A stretch of 64,000 nt of DNA, taken from contig QRFJ01000779.1 of the NCBI GenBank assembly GCA_006176705.1, positions 403,670 to 467,669 of the forward strand, read 5' to 3'. The DNA comes from Cocos nucifera. Its lineage: Eukaryota > Streptophyta > Magnoliopsida > Arecales > Arecaceae. Every line of letters starts with the position of its first letter. The stretch's first letter is position 1. Below the pieces are notes generated by a model. That model did not search any database. It worked only from the letters and a program-made list of their open reading frames with translations, and was not told where the DNA came from. The translations under genes were made by a program, and so were the position numbers. Below are positions 1 to 11,500 of this stretch, one piece after another.

Positions 1-280
1 CTAATTATAATATTTATAACATTATAAAATAGAAATAAAAAGATCTCAAAAAAATATTTTAATCATATCAAAAGGGAAAATTACTCTAGACTATACATAG
101 AACAATTCTACACGTAGCCTGGATATGCATCTCATACAAGAATGATATGAATCTAAAATTTTTAATTTTTTTGATTTTAGATTTGATCACATCTGATGTG
201 ACATCTAAAATTATTTAATATTAAATTAAAAATTAAAATTAAAATTAGATCAAAAATAGATCTGAAGAACTGCTAACGCA

Positions 281-292
281 GCTCTAGTACCA
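281..292 (-). other. Primer-binding site of A1
   Basis: On the minus strand this reads TGGTACTAGAGC, close to TGGTATCAGAGC, the site complementary to the 3' end of initiator methionine tRNA used by most plant Ty1/copia elements. It lies two bases from the LTR end, as in the other Copia-A copies. Confidence 0.75.
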
Positions 293-294
293 GT

Positions 295-2573
295 TGAAGG
301 AAAAATCATGTTTTCACCATAAGATCGTTCAGATCTGATTGGATCTGAAAGAATATTTAAAAATAAATTCTAAAAATTTTAATCAGATCTAAGATATCTC
401 AGATTTAATCCTATAGATATGATATTAAAACTAAAAATAGAATTAAATTAAATTTAATTTTAGTATCTATTTAGGTAATCTGATTATCCTGTTGATGATC
501 CTGATGTTCTTAAGATTCTAGATGAAGCCATGCACATGCCTAGCCTCTATCGAAGTCCACTCAAGCTAGATGTCTTCTTCTAATGAATTTTTTTTTTCAA
601 AGATCATATCTGAATTTGATCTGTAGATCCTTCAAGATGATCGTCGAAGGTAGATCATCCGTCTTGCGAACATAGTCATCTCTTTTGCCTAATCCTAGTG
701 CCAATCACCTTGGATCTTCTTTGCTAGAATTTTACCCAACACTTGGGCATAGAGAAGGAGGAGAGATCTGAACAAGGAGCGTGGAGATGGTGGGAGAGGC
801 AGGGCTTCACCATGATCTAATCACAATTATAAACTCCTTTGATAAGAGGTCTATTTATAGACCTAGTGCAGTCCTGGAGTCCTGTTTGATCAAGCAATCA
901 AATTGCTTGATCAAATGAAATTTCTATCTAAAATCCCATGTTGAATACCTAATCCCATCAGGTTTTTCTCACCTAAAAATTCTCCAAAGGTGTCGCACAA
1001 ATCAGATAGAGAAAGATGGATGGCATGGGGTTTATCTCTAAGAGTTTGTTCCATAACAAACTCTTCCACATCTCCTTAAATTTGTGCGCAACAAATATGG
1101 GACCGGCCCACCTTAATTTGTTCGTGAAACTCCCTTGGGACATGCATCATTTAGAAGAGAATAAGGGGCATATGATTTCTCCTTTAATTCTTGCAAAGAC
1201 TTGGTCAAACGATGGGTTAATGTCCTAATAGAACCAAAAATGGTAGGTGGTGACAGGAATGGGTAGGTGTTGTCTTATTTCCATCTGATAGATTAAAACA
1301 TCCCTTTTCTAACCTAGACAAACTTTAATCAGACAAAGACAAACCCTTACAGGGTTCTCTAGTGAGCCCAAATCAATTTGGCTTACCTGAGATGAATCGA
1401 AAAGACTACAAAAGGAGAAAGTTAGGCTCAATCGTGTGCTAGCATGATTTTCTTAAACCTAATTGAATCTAATCTAAATCAACCAAATTAGGTTAGCTTA
1501 ATTGATCATATCTAGACCCAAACCCTTGTTTGTATGATCCAGTTAGATTTAATTTTGTATGGTAATGAGATATGTCATGATCTCTATCATCGACATCATC
1601 GAAATACCTTTCGATGGCCAAAACTTTTTTGATTCATACAATTAAAATAATCGATCATCGAGATCATCCTAATTTCTCCTAAAATACACTAATGACACCT
1701 AGCAGCATATGGTGGCAAGCCATCAGAACTAAAAGCAAATCTCTCGGTGCAGTTACTTATATGATTGGGTTCTTCTATCTTAAGCCCCAACAGGATTAGG
1801 GTTAAGGTAAACTCGTCAAACCAAATATCCATCATATGAATTAACCATTCGATTCAAGTCCTATATGAAATCCTAATAAAAACTCTTTCTATCATTTTCA
1901 CACTACCATGGCCATGGGCTTATGGATTCAATGTGATGATCATCATAGGGCTATTCCTCATCTCTCGAGGCAGATAGATCTCTTATTGGTGCAATCTAAT
2001 TCCTACAATGAACATGTTATAGCTAACATACACCTTAGGATTTCGAATGGTTAGGAGATCAAGTTATGATGTAGTCAAACTATAACACCCTCAAGATGAA
2101 TTGCCGATGTACCTTAGATCAAGGAACCAGACATATCACTACAGCATCAAGCCAGTCATCAATGAGAAGGTAGACTTCCTCATGATTGCTCGAGGTGGTC
2201 ATGCTCAGTGCCCTCATTCTTTAATAAGTACATGTACTCTTACTCTAGTGTCTCCATACTATTGACTCAAGACTCATCTATCCTAAGAAAGCGATCGTAC
2301 ACCAACCTTCTGGATCGATCACCATCCTCATGATGATCCTATAGTCAGGAGCTGTTTATGAGTTAATTATGAAAATTCTTGTCTTAAATTTTAAACTTTT
2401 AAAAATATGAATTTTCATTATCATTAACTCAAAGAATGTATCATAGACACTTTAAATACATACTATGATAGAAAATAATTTTTTTATTAATTTATAGTTA
2501 AAATTATAAAATTATCCTTAGAAGTGTATTATAAGTGTTTAGCCAATCTGGCTTCTAGGGCACACATCTAATA
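295..2573 (-). repeat. 5' LTR of A1 (Copia-A family)
   Basis: The LTR is about 2.28 kb. On the plus strand it starts TGAAGG, the complement of the family's CCTTCA end, and finishes CTAATA. Family landmarks are in reverse order: the block around 2070-2110 matches the segment ending in GGGTGTTATAGTTTGAC of the plus-strand copies, and a reversed TATA box lies at 852-859. It is clearly diverged from the young copies and largely lacks their W-box cluster. Confidence 0.85.
852..859 (-). promoter_or_regulatory. TATA box of the A1 LTR
   Basis: TATAAATA on the minus strand, at the same place in the LTR as the TATA boxes of the plus-strand Copia-A LTRs (19186, 27691, 35220, 47315). It marks the presumed U3/R border. 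Confidence 0.6.
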
Positions 2574-3321
2574 TGCTCTAGCCAGCTTGAGCCCTGTTTG
2601 CCAACCACTTCCAAAGCCGAGCAATCTCTTCATCAGCTTTCTAAACTGTCCGTTGGAGTTTGGCAATTTAGTTGCTCCAACCAAGCCTATAGCTATTATA
2701 TGAGTCTTTGACCGCGTGTAGTTGATTCTAGAGCTCTGAAAATCTTTTAGACCAGTTCCAACCGTACTTCTCTTGGTTAGTGGACCAAGCCAAGCTCCCA
2801 TTCAATAGTTGAATTTTCTCTCATGCTGCTTTGAGCTCGACTTTGGGGGAGCTGATTTTTGCAGTCAGAGCCCAAGACTTCTTGCCGGCATGCTTCTTGG
2901 TCGCTTTTAGTTCTTTACTTAAATGATACTTCTTTATAGTGTACTCCTTGAAAAATTATTTGGATGATTGGCGTAGATGGTTGATCTCAATAGCAGGTTC
3001 AGTATAATTTTTCTTAGACTTCTGAAGTTCATCCTTAGTCTTTTTCATCTTCTTGCTGACTTGGTAAACTTCCTTAATTTCTTGACATGGGCCTTTAAGG
3101 GGATACCCTGGAGCAATGGTTCGACTTCGACTAGATACTGTGCTTGATATATAAATGTATCATGACACAAAAGTATGGCAAAGAAAAGAAAATTACTTTC
3201 ATTAATCAAAAGAATTAAGTATATGAAAGATAAAAGAAAATGAAAAAAGTACAATGATAAGAGGTCTCAGACCTTTGGAGGAGTAGTGGAAGTGCTCAGT
3301 AAGCCTTTAGTAGATGTTGGC
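2574..3321 (-). pseudogene. Gag-like coiled-coil protein gene, left half split by the SIRE-like insertion
   Basis: Read on the minus strand from 3321 down, this first completes a reading frame that continues from 25148 across the SIRE-like insertion and reaches a stop near 3270. An A/T-rich non-coding stretch follows, ending in a CAG near 3140. Then comes a second coding-like stretch rich in Lys, Glu, Ala and Leu with heptad character, interrupted by stops and frame changes. The alternating charged and leucine pattern suggests a long coiled coil of the kind in gag-like ORFs of plant retroelements. Whether it is the N-terminal part of a second copy or a continuation of the same unit is unclear. 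It abuts the A1 LTR at 2574. I do not recognise a catalytic domain. Confidence 0.5.
3317..3321. repeat. Left target-site duplication of the SIRE-like element
   Basis: TTGGC here matches CCGGC at 25148-25152 at three of five bases. The two differences are both C-to-T changes, as expected from deamination of methylated cytosine. Confidence 0.55.
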
Positions 3322-4728
3322 TATTAACCCTAGGTATGATTTTGATGAATAACAAAATATTTGAGTCGATTTTTGGTACTAACAACTTGGTTGGATTGTT
3401 TAAGACAAAGTTCAGGAAGAAGAGGAATCCATTTCAATGATGCTCCATGTTTGATTGAAAGAACTAAGAAAAGAAGCAAAAAGAGATCAAGCCAAATATT
3501 TTTAAAGAGTATTGAGTCATAAACCAACTTAAAGAAAGTTTAAAGATAAATTTAGCTTGGTTTCAACATTTGGCATAGGTTAGGAGTCGACTCTAGATTG
3601 GTAGGAAATGACTCACGGGCTCAGACAAGCACTAGGCTCAAAACAAAAAACTTTAGTATGAATCCTATCGCAAGAGTCGACTAGAAGTCGATTCATGGAG
3701 GAGTCGACTCAAGAAAAGTAGGAGTCGACTCATATCTCAAAAAAGGCACCAGTCTAAGAATAGAACATAGAATTTTTATCCTGCAATTGGAGTTGACTCA
3801 CGAAGTCCAAGAGTCAACTCCGATATGCAGAATCGGCACGGGACAAAAATACAAAGAGTTAGAATTTTTCACTCTGTAGCTAGAGTCGACTCAAGGCTTT
3901 GGAGAGTTGACTCTCGAGCTTTAGAATTTTTCACCCTGCAGCTAGAGTCGACTCAAGGCTTTGGAAAGTTGACTTCTGAGTTGATGACAGCCCAACAGCT
4001 AGTTTGCAAAACTACCCAAATTTTATTTTGGTTGCTCTAAATGGCTTTTTCTAATATTCCAATAGCTATAAATCCAATTTTGAAGTTCTTAACTTAGATT
4101 AGAAGAATTCTAAACCAGATTAAGAGTGAAAAATTCAAGATATAAAAGCAAGGAAGTGGAAAACATTAGCAACCTTTTGAAAATCTATGCAATCCAAATA
4201 GTAAGCCTTGGGTAAAGCCCTCCAATAACTTAGCTTGTGCATTAAAGCTTCAAATTTGCTCTTCAAGAAGTTTGTTTTACTTTAAATTTCTGTACTTCAA
4301 AGTTTTTGTATTTTATGTTTTAAAAGGGTTGAAACCTAGGGGATAGGCTCATCCAAGCCTTGAATTAGATTTGTACAAGCCTAGGAGTAGCTTGGGATTA
4401 GATTTTGATTGGTTAGCCTGCAAAACCAACTGGATTTAGATTATGAGTCTAGTGAAAATAATCTTGCTATAATCTTTGAGATTATAGTGAAATTCTTAAG
4501 TAGAGTGCTTGAAGAGTGAACGTAGATGTTGGGTTTGACACCGAACCACTATAAAAATCTTGAGTTTTTGTGTGTGATTCTTTCCTTTAGTTATTATTAT
4601 TTTTTTTATATTTAAATTATTGCATTTCTAGCATATTAAAATTTAAGTTCTGCACATATATTTAGTGAATTGAAAATTTTCGAGAAACCCAATTCACCCC
4701 TCCTCTTGGGTTATTCTTCTGGGCAACA
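3322..4728 (+). repeat. 5' LTR of the SIRE-like element
   Basis: 1407 bp, starting TATTAACCCTAGG (mutated TG) and ending GGGCAACA. It matches 23674-25147 along its length. The 3' copy has roughly 70 extra bases near 24555-24630 that are missing here. A TATA box is at 4141-4148. The U3 part contains many copies of the palindrome GAGTCGACTC and its one-base variants (3584, 3674, 3701, 3722, 3811, 3883, 3904, 3945). Confidence 0.9.
4141..4148 (+). promoter_or_regulatory. TATA box of the SIRE-like 5' LTR
   Basis: TATAAAAG, with the equivalent TATAAAAG at 24479-24486 in the 3' LTR. It lies 588 bp before the LTR end, a plausible start for the R region. Confidence 0.55.
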
Positions 4729-4730
4729 AG

Positions 4731-4748
4731 TGGTTCAGAGTAGGTGCT
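4731..4748 (+). other. Primer-binding site of the SIRE-like element
   Basis: TGGTTCAGAGTAGGTGC two bases after the LTR end; a mutated form of TGGTATCAGAGC, the initiator-methionine tRNA site. Gag starts 45 bases downstream. Confidence 0.6.
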
Positions 4749-4792
4749 CAAATATTGTTTGTTGTTCATTTGATTTAGAGTAATCGATCAAA

Positions 4793-5915
4793 ATGACAAT
4801 CCAATTAAATGTCTTCCTAATGGAAGGACAGTCCACAAATAGGCCACCCTTATTTAATGGTTCTAACTACACATATTGGAAGGCACGCATGCGCAAATTT
4901 ATTCAAGCACTTGATTATGACCTATGGAGTATCATAATCAATGGACCACATGCACCCATAATTAGCATTGATAGTAATATAATTTCCAAACCCGAAAGAG
5001 ATTTGGATGAAAATGATAAGAAATTGGCTCAATTAAATGCTAAAGCAATGAATGTGCTTTATTGCTCAATTGATGCCAATGAATTTAATCGAATTTCTAC
5101 TTGTATTTTAGCCAAAGAAATATGTGATAGACTTGAGATTATCCATGAGGGTACCAATCAAGTCAAGAAATCCAAAATTAATATGTTAGTGCATAAGTAT
5201 GAACTTTTTAAAATGGAATCAATAGAAAGCATTACCAAAATGTTTACACAATTTACTGATATTATAAATGGACTCAAAAGCTTAGGAAAATCATACACTA
5301 ATAGTGAACTTGTGAGAAAAATCCTTAGGTCTCTTCCTCGAATTTGGGAGAAGAAGGTGACGGCTATACAAGAAGCTAAGGATCTCAACACCTTGCCCCT
5401 TGAAGAGCTTTTTAGTTCTCTCATGACACATGAGTTTGCCATGAAGCAAAACTTAAAAGATGAAGTTAAGAAGAAGAAGATCGTGGCCCTCAAGTCCATA
5501 GCAAAGGAAAAAGAATAAGAAAGTGAAGAGTCAGACAAAAGAGATGATGATGAAGAAATGGCTTTCCTAACCAAAAAATTTAGAAGGTTCACAAGGAAGA
5601 AAAGACCAAACTTCAAAAGAAGAACCTTCTACAAAGGTGAAGCTAGTAAAGATCGAAAGAAAGACAAAGACAAGGAGCAGCCTACATGCTTGGAATGTAA
5701 GAAATTGGATCACTTCAAGATAGACATCCCCCTATTGAAGAAATTCTCCAAGAAAGTAAAGAAGAGAGCAATGATGGCAGCATGAAGTGATAGTGAAGAG
5801 TCAAGTTTAGATGACGAAGGATAAAAAATAGTGAATTTATGTCTCATGGCTCCAGAGGATGAGGTAACACTTGATACTCATTCTGAATTTTCATTTGATG
5901 AGTTACAAAAAGCAT
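4793..5915 (+). pseudogene. gag: gag of the SIRE-like element (capsid and degraded zinc knuckle)
   Basis: Gag forms the virus-like particle that packages the element RNA. The first 241 codons (4793-5518) are open. They carry the PPLFNGSNYTYWKARM opening typical of copia gag, followed by a UBN2-type helical region. A more internal Met at the MEGQST sequence is an alternative start. After the stop at 5516 the same frame continues with a basic tract and a zinc-knuckle-like CLECKKLDHFKIDI, in which the last cysteine of the CCHC set is replaced. More stops follow near 5783 and 5821. The frame is cut at about 5915 by the truncated gypsy LTR, so the gag C-terminus and all of protease are missing. 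Confidence 0.85.
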
Positions 5916-6430
5916 TTCGAACTTCTCCTTCAATCGGATTCCTTCAGTAGCCGAACTTCTTCTGGACTTCTCCTTCAGTCAAATTCTTTCATGAGCCAAA
6001 CTCCTTTCAGACTTCTCCTTCAGTCAGATTTCTTTAGGAGCTAAACTTCTTCCGAATTTTTTCTTCAATCGGATTCCTCTAGCAGTCAAACTCCTTTCGA
6101 ACTTCTCCTTCAGTCATATTCCTCCATAAGCCAAACTCCTTTTGGACTTCTCTTTCAGTTAGATTCCTCCAACAGCCGAACTCCTTCCGGACTTCTCTTT
6201 CAGTCGGATTCCTTTAGGAGTCAAACTCCTTCCAGACTTCTCCTTCAGTCGGATTTCTCTAGCAGCCAAACTCCTTCCAAACTTTTCTTTCGATTAAATT
6301 TCTTCAAGAGCCGAACTTCTTTCAGACTTCTTCTTCAGTCAGATTCCTCTAGGAGTCGAACTCCTTTCGGACTTCTCTTTCAGTTGGATTCCTTCAGGAG
6401 TCGAATTCCTTCTAGACTTCTCCATCAGTC
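5916..6430 (+). repeat. About 45-bp tandem repeats inside the gypsy 5' LTR
   Basis: About eleven degenerate copies of a unit containing GGACTTCTCCTTCAGTCGGA, TTCCTCCAGGAGCCGAACTC and a short tail. The same array is in the 3' LTR at about 14610-15235, where it is a little longer. Many differences between copies are C/T transitions. Confidence 0.85.
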
Positions 6431-7150
6431 AAACTCCATCCAAATTCCTCCAATGGATTACTTCTAGATTTCAAGTAGTATTCCTCTCAGATTATCTCCT
6501 CTAGCCATAATTCCTTTAGGAGTCCAAACTCTTCTAGAATTGATATATGTCAAAGCTCTTCACCAACCAATGCCTGCTTCCTTCGGACTTTGACTATTAA
6601 ATCTCAACGAACGGGCACATCACGACAACAGACACCTCTCTCCATAACAAACTCTACGTGATCCCAAGCGGCCCACTACTGGATGGTTACGACTATCATT
6701 TATCAGTCTGCTACAGGCGACCCCAGTATCGAGCGGTTACGACTGTCATTTATTAGTCTGCTATAGGTGACCCCACTACTGGACCGTTATGACTATCATT
6801 ATCAGTCTACTACGGGCAACACCTCTCTCCGTACTAAATTTTATGTGGCTCCAAGCGGCCCACGATCAGACTATTATGATTGTCACTATCATTCTGCTCC
6901 GAACTCTATCTATAAAAGAGATCCTTCAGATATGTTTTCTCTAAGCTCTCTTCTCCTTCTCAAAACTCTGCTAAATTCTTTTCTGAGCACTCCATTTTTA
7001 TTAGTTAGAGAGCTGACTTGATCATCAGAGGGTCCTGCCAAAGCCACCACCACCGACTCTGGATGGGACTTTGTTTTGCAGGTCACCGGTGGTGACCTCT
7101 TCTTCTCCAACTCTAGCTCGATCGGACGTCAATCAGATTCTACACCAACA
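5916..7150 (+). repeat. Truncated 5' LTR of the gypsy element
   Basis: It matches the 3' LTR from inside that LTR's repeat block to the shared end CACCAACA. The first part (TGTTGGGG... in the 3' LTR at 14527) is absent, roughly 180-240 bp. A TATA box TATAAAAG is at 6911-6918. Two or three copies of a roughly 58-bp unit (GGCGACCCCACTA...) lie at 6665-6830. Confidence 0.85.
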
Positions 7151-7153
7151 GGA

Positions 7154-7171
7154 TTGGTGCTAGAAGGAGGC
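7154..7171 (+). other. Primer-binding site of the gypsy element
   Basis: TTGGTGCTAGAAGGAGG follows the LTR end (7150) by three bases. It resembles the TTGGCGCC-type sites used by Tat-lineage elements, with C-to-T changes. The exact priming tRNA cannot be named from this. Confidence 0.6.
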
Positions 7172-7258
7172 CTCCTCTATTCTTGAAGTTTGCTTATTCT
7201 TAAAGGAGTACTCAACAGTGATCTCTCTTCTTCCTCTCTAGAGTTCTTCGCCAAAAAA

Positions 7259-8935
7259 ATGCCTCCCAAGAAAGTTTCAACCCGATGATCAACGGCCTCT
7301 GCAGCCAAATCCCATCCAGATTTATCCACTCCCACTTCAGCTCCGATAACTCAAGTACCATCTACAGCCATGGTGGATGCGGGGCAGTTCAACCTGCTGG
7401 TTCAGCAGGTTTCCAATCTCATTAAGGTAGTGCATGCCATACATCATCAGACTCCGATGTCAATTCGACTGGAGCAAGCTTCTCCAAAGCCCCATGATCT
7501 GGTCGGAGGATGGTCGACTTAGGCTAGCCAGTCGGTGACCTCTAAAAATGGAAAGCAGAGGATGGAGAGCCCTTGCTTGGATTATGACTCAACCCAGGAG
7601 GAGCTTTGCCTCCATCCCATCAGAAAACCCAGGAGATCAACGATCGTGAAAATCTTCTGAATCAAAGGCTTCAGGAAATGAGCTGACGAATCGAAGAGCT
7701 CTATCATACTCCCTCCTCACATGATAATAATATTTTCACCGATCCTCTTTTTTCTCAGAGGATTATGCAAGAGTCCATTCCACCAAACTTCAAGCTTCTC
7801 TAATTTGAAAGCTACGATGAAACCTCTGATCTGATCAATCACCTAGAGACCTTCTGGACCATGATGCTACTCCATGGCATACCAGATGCCATCTTATGTC
7901 AAGCTTTTCCATCTATCTTAAAGGGAGCAGCAAGAAACTGATACTCGACATTGAAGTCGGATACGATCTTCTTCTTTGACCAGATGAGCCATCAATTTGT
8001 GGCTCACTTCATTAGCAGCCGACGTCCATGCTGAGGTTTGGATTCTCTGATGAATATCAAGTAGAAGGAGGGAGAATCTATATGGGCTTATGTCATCCAG
8101 TTTAATGCTACTGCATTGGAGGTCCAGAACCTGGACCAATCTATTGCAATGGCCACACTCAAGGGCGATCTTCAGAAGAATGATTTGTTGTTCTTCCTGG
8201 AGAAGAAGTATGCTAGCTCGGGCTGAAGGATATGCCTAAGTGGAAGAAACCTTCAAATTGAAGGATAAGGAAGCCACAGGAGAGCGACAGATGGGCAAGT
8301 CTAATAAACCCACAGCTGATGGAGGGCCGAATGAAGTTCAACCATGCTCATGGACTCCCTTCGAATGCAAGCGAGCCTGAACTCCTCCTTGAACTCATCA
8401 TCAAAGAAGCCTCGATAGAAGGGCATGAAGAAGTTCTCCTTCCAAAAGGTTTCACAACTACGCCCCCCTCAATGCTTCAAAAATGCAAGTATTGATAGAG
8501 ATCAAGGAGCAACTGTCGAGATCTGGAAGGATGCGCACTCACCCTAGCAAGTGCAATCCTAGCAAATACTATCTCTACCATCATGACCATGGCCACGATA
8601 CTGAAGAATACATTCAGCTCCAAGATGAGATTGAGGAGCTCATTAGGAAAGGTCGGTTGGGCCGATTCCTCAAATGCTGGTCTGAAGTAAGAGAAAATCG
8701 ATCGAGAACACTACAACAGCCAGAACCACCAAGGAGGGAAGAACAATAAGAAGATCGACCGTCTCTCAGCATCATCAACACTATCTCTGGAAGACTTCGA
8801 TGGGAAAAGGCCAGCGGATCTAGGGGATCAGTGAAAAGATGGAGGGCTGAAGAACCCATAACCTTCACTAAGGTAGATGCACGGAGAGTATAGTTCTCGC
8901 ACAATGATCTAATTGTAATCTCTTTAAATATAGCA
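7259..8935 (+). pseudogene. gag: gag of the Tat-like gypsy element
   Basis: The start is the ATG at 7259 (MPPKKVSTR). The frame then runs through several stops. A low-complexity N-terminus is followed by the retrotransposon gag core at about 7770-8230: PPNFKLL, FESYDETSD, LLHGIPDAI, AFPSILKGAARN, FDQMSHQFVAHF. A further segment at 8483-8749 (PSKCNPSKYYLYHHDHGHDTEE) matches the C-terminal gag region. Frame changes occur near 8030 and 8220. The product would have been the particle-forming capsid. Stops at the codons after MPPKKVSTR and elsewhere exclude a full protein. Confidence 0.8.
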
Positions 8936-9330
8936 GACTATGATGTACGTTGCATCCTAGTTGATAATGGAAGTTTGGCTGACGTCTTGTTTTATGATGC
9001 TTTCTCCAAAATGTCAATATCTAGTAGTCAGCTTGGATCAATAAACTCATCCTAGTAGGCTTCACTGGTGCTGCAGTACTAGTTGAAGTTGTAATGACTC
9101 TAGCTGTGGCTGCCAGGCAATATCCAAAATAATCTAGAGCGCAGGTGAATTTTCTGATAGTAAAGGCTCCCTCCGCTTACAACATAATTCTCGACCGACC
9201 TAGTTTAAATGCACTTCGGGCGGTGGTGTCTACTTATTATTTGAAGATGAAGTTTCCAACAAGTTACGGGATCGGAGAGGTCAGGGAAGATCAAGCTCTG
9301 GCAAGGCACTACTACTCAATTGCCCTATGA
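8936..9330 (+). pseudogene. Aspartic protease region of the gypsy element
   Basis: This would process the Gag-Pol polyprotein. A retropepsin-like active-site stretch is visible at about 8950-8995 as LVDNGSLADVLFYDA, where family members normally have D-S-G or D-T-G; the middle residue is Asn here. The C-terminal part (FLIVKAPSAYNIILDRPSLN at 9145-9210) is typical of this protease. A frameshift separates the two parts near 9040. Confidence 0.7.
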
Positions 9331-9539
9331 AAGAAAGAATAGTCCGACCCTTATCCTGTTGATGGGCTAGATACCCTGGTCGACCTCACAGAAGAAAGGA
9401 GAGAATCAACAGAAGATCTTGTGACCATTCCCCTAAATGATGAAAATGCAAAGCATACGGTGCAAATTGGCTCCAATCTAGAAGATGAAGTTCGAGAGTA
9501 GCTCATCACCTTTTTACGGAGGAATGCTGACATCTTCGC

Positions 9540-10890
9540 CTAGGTTTCGATAGATATGCCTGGGATTGACGTCGAGGTTATGGAATATTAGCTGGCTGTT
9601 GATCCCAAACATCGACCAATGAAAGAAAGAGTTCGAGGCCATGCACCAGAAAGGCAGAAGATAATAGCAGAAGAAGTCGACAAGCTTTTCAATGCTGAAT
9701 TTATTCGAGAAGTCAGCTATCTGACTTGGGTCTCTAACATGGTCTTGGTCAAGAAAGCCAACGGCAAGTGGAGGATGTGCATCAACTTTAAGAAGCTTAA
9801 TAAGACCTGCCTAAAAGACAGCTATCCTTTGCCCAGAATCGACCAACTAGTGGATGCGACTTCAGGCTACGAGCTTCTCACCTTCATGGATGCCTTCTCT
9901 AGCTACAACCAAACTTGGATGGCATCGGAGGATAAGGAGAAGACTGTTTTTATTACTAACTATGGTCTTTACTGTTACAGGGTCATGCTCTTCGGGCTTA
10001 AAAATGCAGGAACGACTTATCAGCGCTTGATCAATAAAATCTTTAAAAAGTAGATCGACCATAATATGGAGGTTTACATCGATGACATGCTGATCAAAAG
10101 TCAAAAGACTATTAATCATGTCGCCGACCTTGAAGAGACTTTCGATGCACTCAGAAAATACAAGATGAAGCTGAACCCAACCAAGTGCACCTTTAGGATA
10201 GCCTTACGAAGACTTTTGGGATTCATGATCTCGAGACGAGGTATCGAGGCCAATCCAGAGAAAATTCGAGCTATTCAGGAGATGACTGCTCTGAAGTCCA
10301 TCAAGAAAGTTCAGTGCCTGACCAGAAAGCTGGCATCTTTGAATCATTTTATCTCGAGGTTGGTCAAATGCTACATGCCCTTCTTCCAAATCCTCAGAAA
10401 ACCAAAAGATTTTCACTAGACTCAAGAATGCCAAAAGGCGTTCGACGAGCTCAAGAACTACCTCGGCTCCCCCCTACTAGCCAAACCCAAATTCGGAGAG
10501 GAGCTATTTCTCTACCTCACGATCTCCCCTACGGTGCTAGTGCCAGTCCTGATCAAAGAAGAGGTGAAAGTACAATGATCAGTCTACTACATAAGTCGGA
10601 TCCTAAGGGTTGTTGAGACCAGGTATAAAAAGTTAGAAAAATTATCTTATGCTCTTCTAATTGCAGTAAGAAGACTTCGACCTTAATTTTAGGGGCATGC
10701 TATAACGCTCCTCACTGACCAACCGATCAGAGCAACCCTTCATCAAATGGATGCTTTCAAAAGAATTACAAAATGGACCATTGAATTAACAAAATTCAAC
10801 ATCAACTACCGACCTCGGCCAGCAATCAAGGCTCAAGCACTAGCTAACTTCATAGTTAAACATTCCAGATGAAGCCAAGCTTGAGCAAAA
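9540..10890 (+). pseudogene. pol: Reverse transcriptase and RNase H of the gypsy element
   Basis: The open stretch 9619-10053 contains WVSNMVLVKKANGKWRMCI, DSYPLPRIDQLVDATSG and the FGLKNAGTTYQR motif. An amber codon at 10051 precedes the polymerase box YIDDMLIKSQ in 10066-10419, so both catalytic aspartates are retained. The RNase H (connection) region follows in shifted frames to about 10890, with LTDQPIRATLH and KRITKWTIELTKFNI. The enzyme would copy element RNA to DNA in the particle. At least one amber codon and two frameshifts are present. Confidence 0.85.
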
Positions 10891-10909
10891 CAAGACCGAC
10901 ATCCCGTGA

Positions 10910-11500
10910 TTGCAACTGAGCCTCCCCGAAAAAAGTATCGATCTTTTCGAAGGTTTTTGGACCCTGTACATGGATGGTTTGTCCAACTCCACTAGAGCAG
11001 ATATGGGGTTAGTCTTAGTCAACCTCGAGGGAGTCATCGCCAAGTACACGCTATGCTTCAAATTCCCTGTAACTAATAATGGGGCTGAATATGAAGCGCT
11101 GATCGCTGGATTAAAAATAGCAAGAGAGTTAAAAGTCGATCGGCTTCAAGTCTACAGTGACTTTCAATTAGTGGTCGGCCAAGTTAGTGGCAACTATGAA
11201 GCACGGGAGGAAAGTATAATGAAATACCTTGAGAAAGTAAAGAATTTGACTCTGGCCTTTGATAGTTTTGGCATTCAACAAATTCCAAGGGTAGAAAATA
11301 TAAGAGCCGAACTCCTCTCTAAATTGACCACTTCAGCCCTAGCCAAACTATCCAAAAAAGTATTTTTTGAAACTCTAAAATGCCCAAGCTCAGATGAATC
11401 GCAGCTCATTATGCAAACAGAGCTCGAGCCGAGCTGGATTGACTCGTTAGTTGCCTATCTCAAAGAGAAAGTTCTTCCTCATGAACCGAAAGAAGCTTGA
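10910..11500 (+). pseudogene. Archaeal-type second RNase H (aRNH) of the gypsy element
   Basis: An open frame of 196 codons. It contains WTLYMDGLSN (first catalytic Asp), NNGAEYEALIAGLKIA (catalytic Glu), LQVYSDFQLVVGQVSG (Asp) and a C-terminal helix. This arrangement, an extra RNase H between the ordinary RNase H and integrase, is a hallmark of the Tat lineage. It is the longest unbroken stretch of this element's pol. Confidence 0.8.

Larger units (their letters stand above)
1..2573 (-). mobile_element. Copia-A element A1, 5' end only (LTR plus start of leader)
   Basis: This is a minus-strand Ty1/copia element of which only the 5' LTR (295-2573) and the first part of the untranslated leader (1-294) lie in the window; the rest is off the left edge. 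Orientation follows from the primer-binding site next to the LTR at 281-292 and from the reverse-complement match to the plus-strand Copia-A LTRs at 17499, 26040, 33529 and 45616. No coding sequence is present. The LTR begins TATTAG rather than the TGTTAG of younger copies, as does the LTR at 26040. The second LTR and the target-site duplication cannot be seen. Confidence 0.85.

Noticed and set aside
5158..5616. 152-codon minus-strand ORF rich in Ser and Phe
   Set aside because: It is the mirror of the plus-strand SIRE-like gag, whose frame has recognisable domain sequence.
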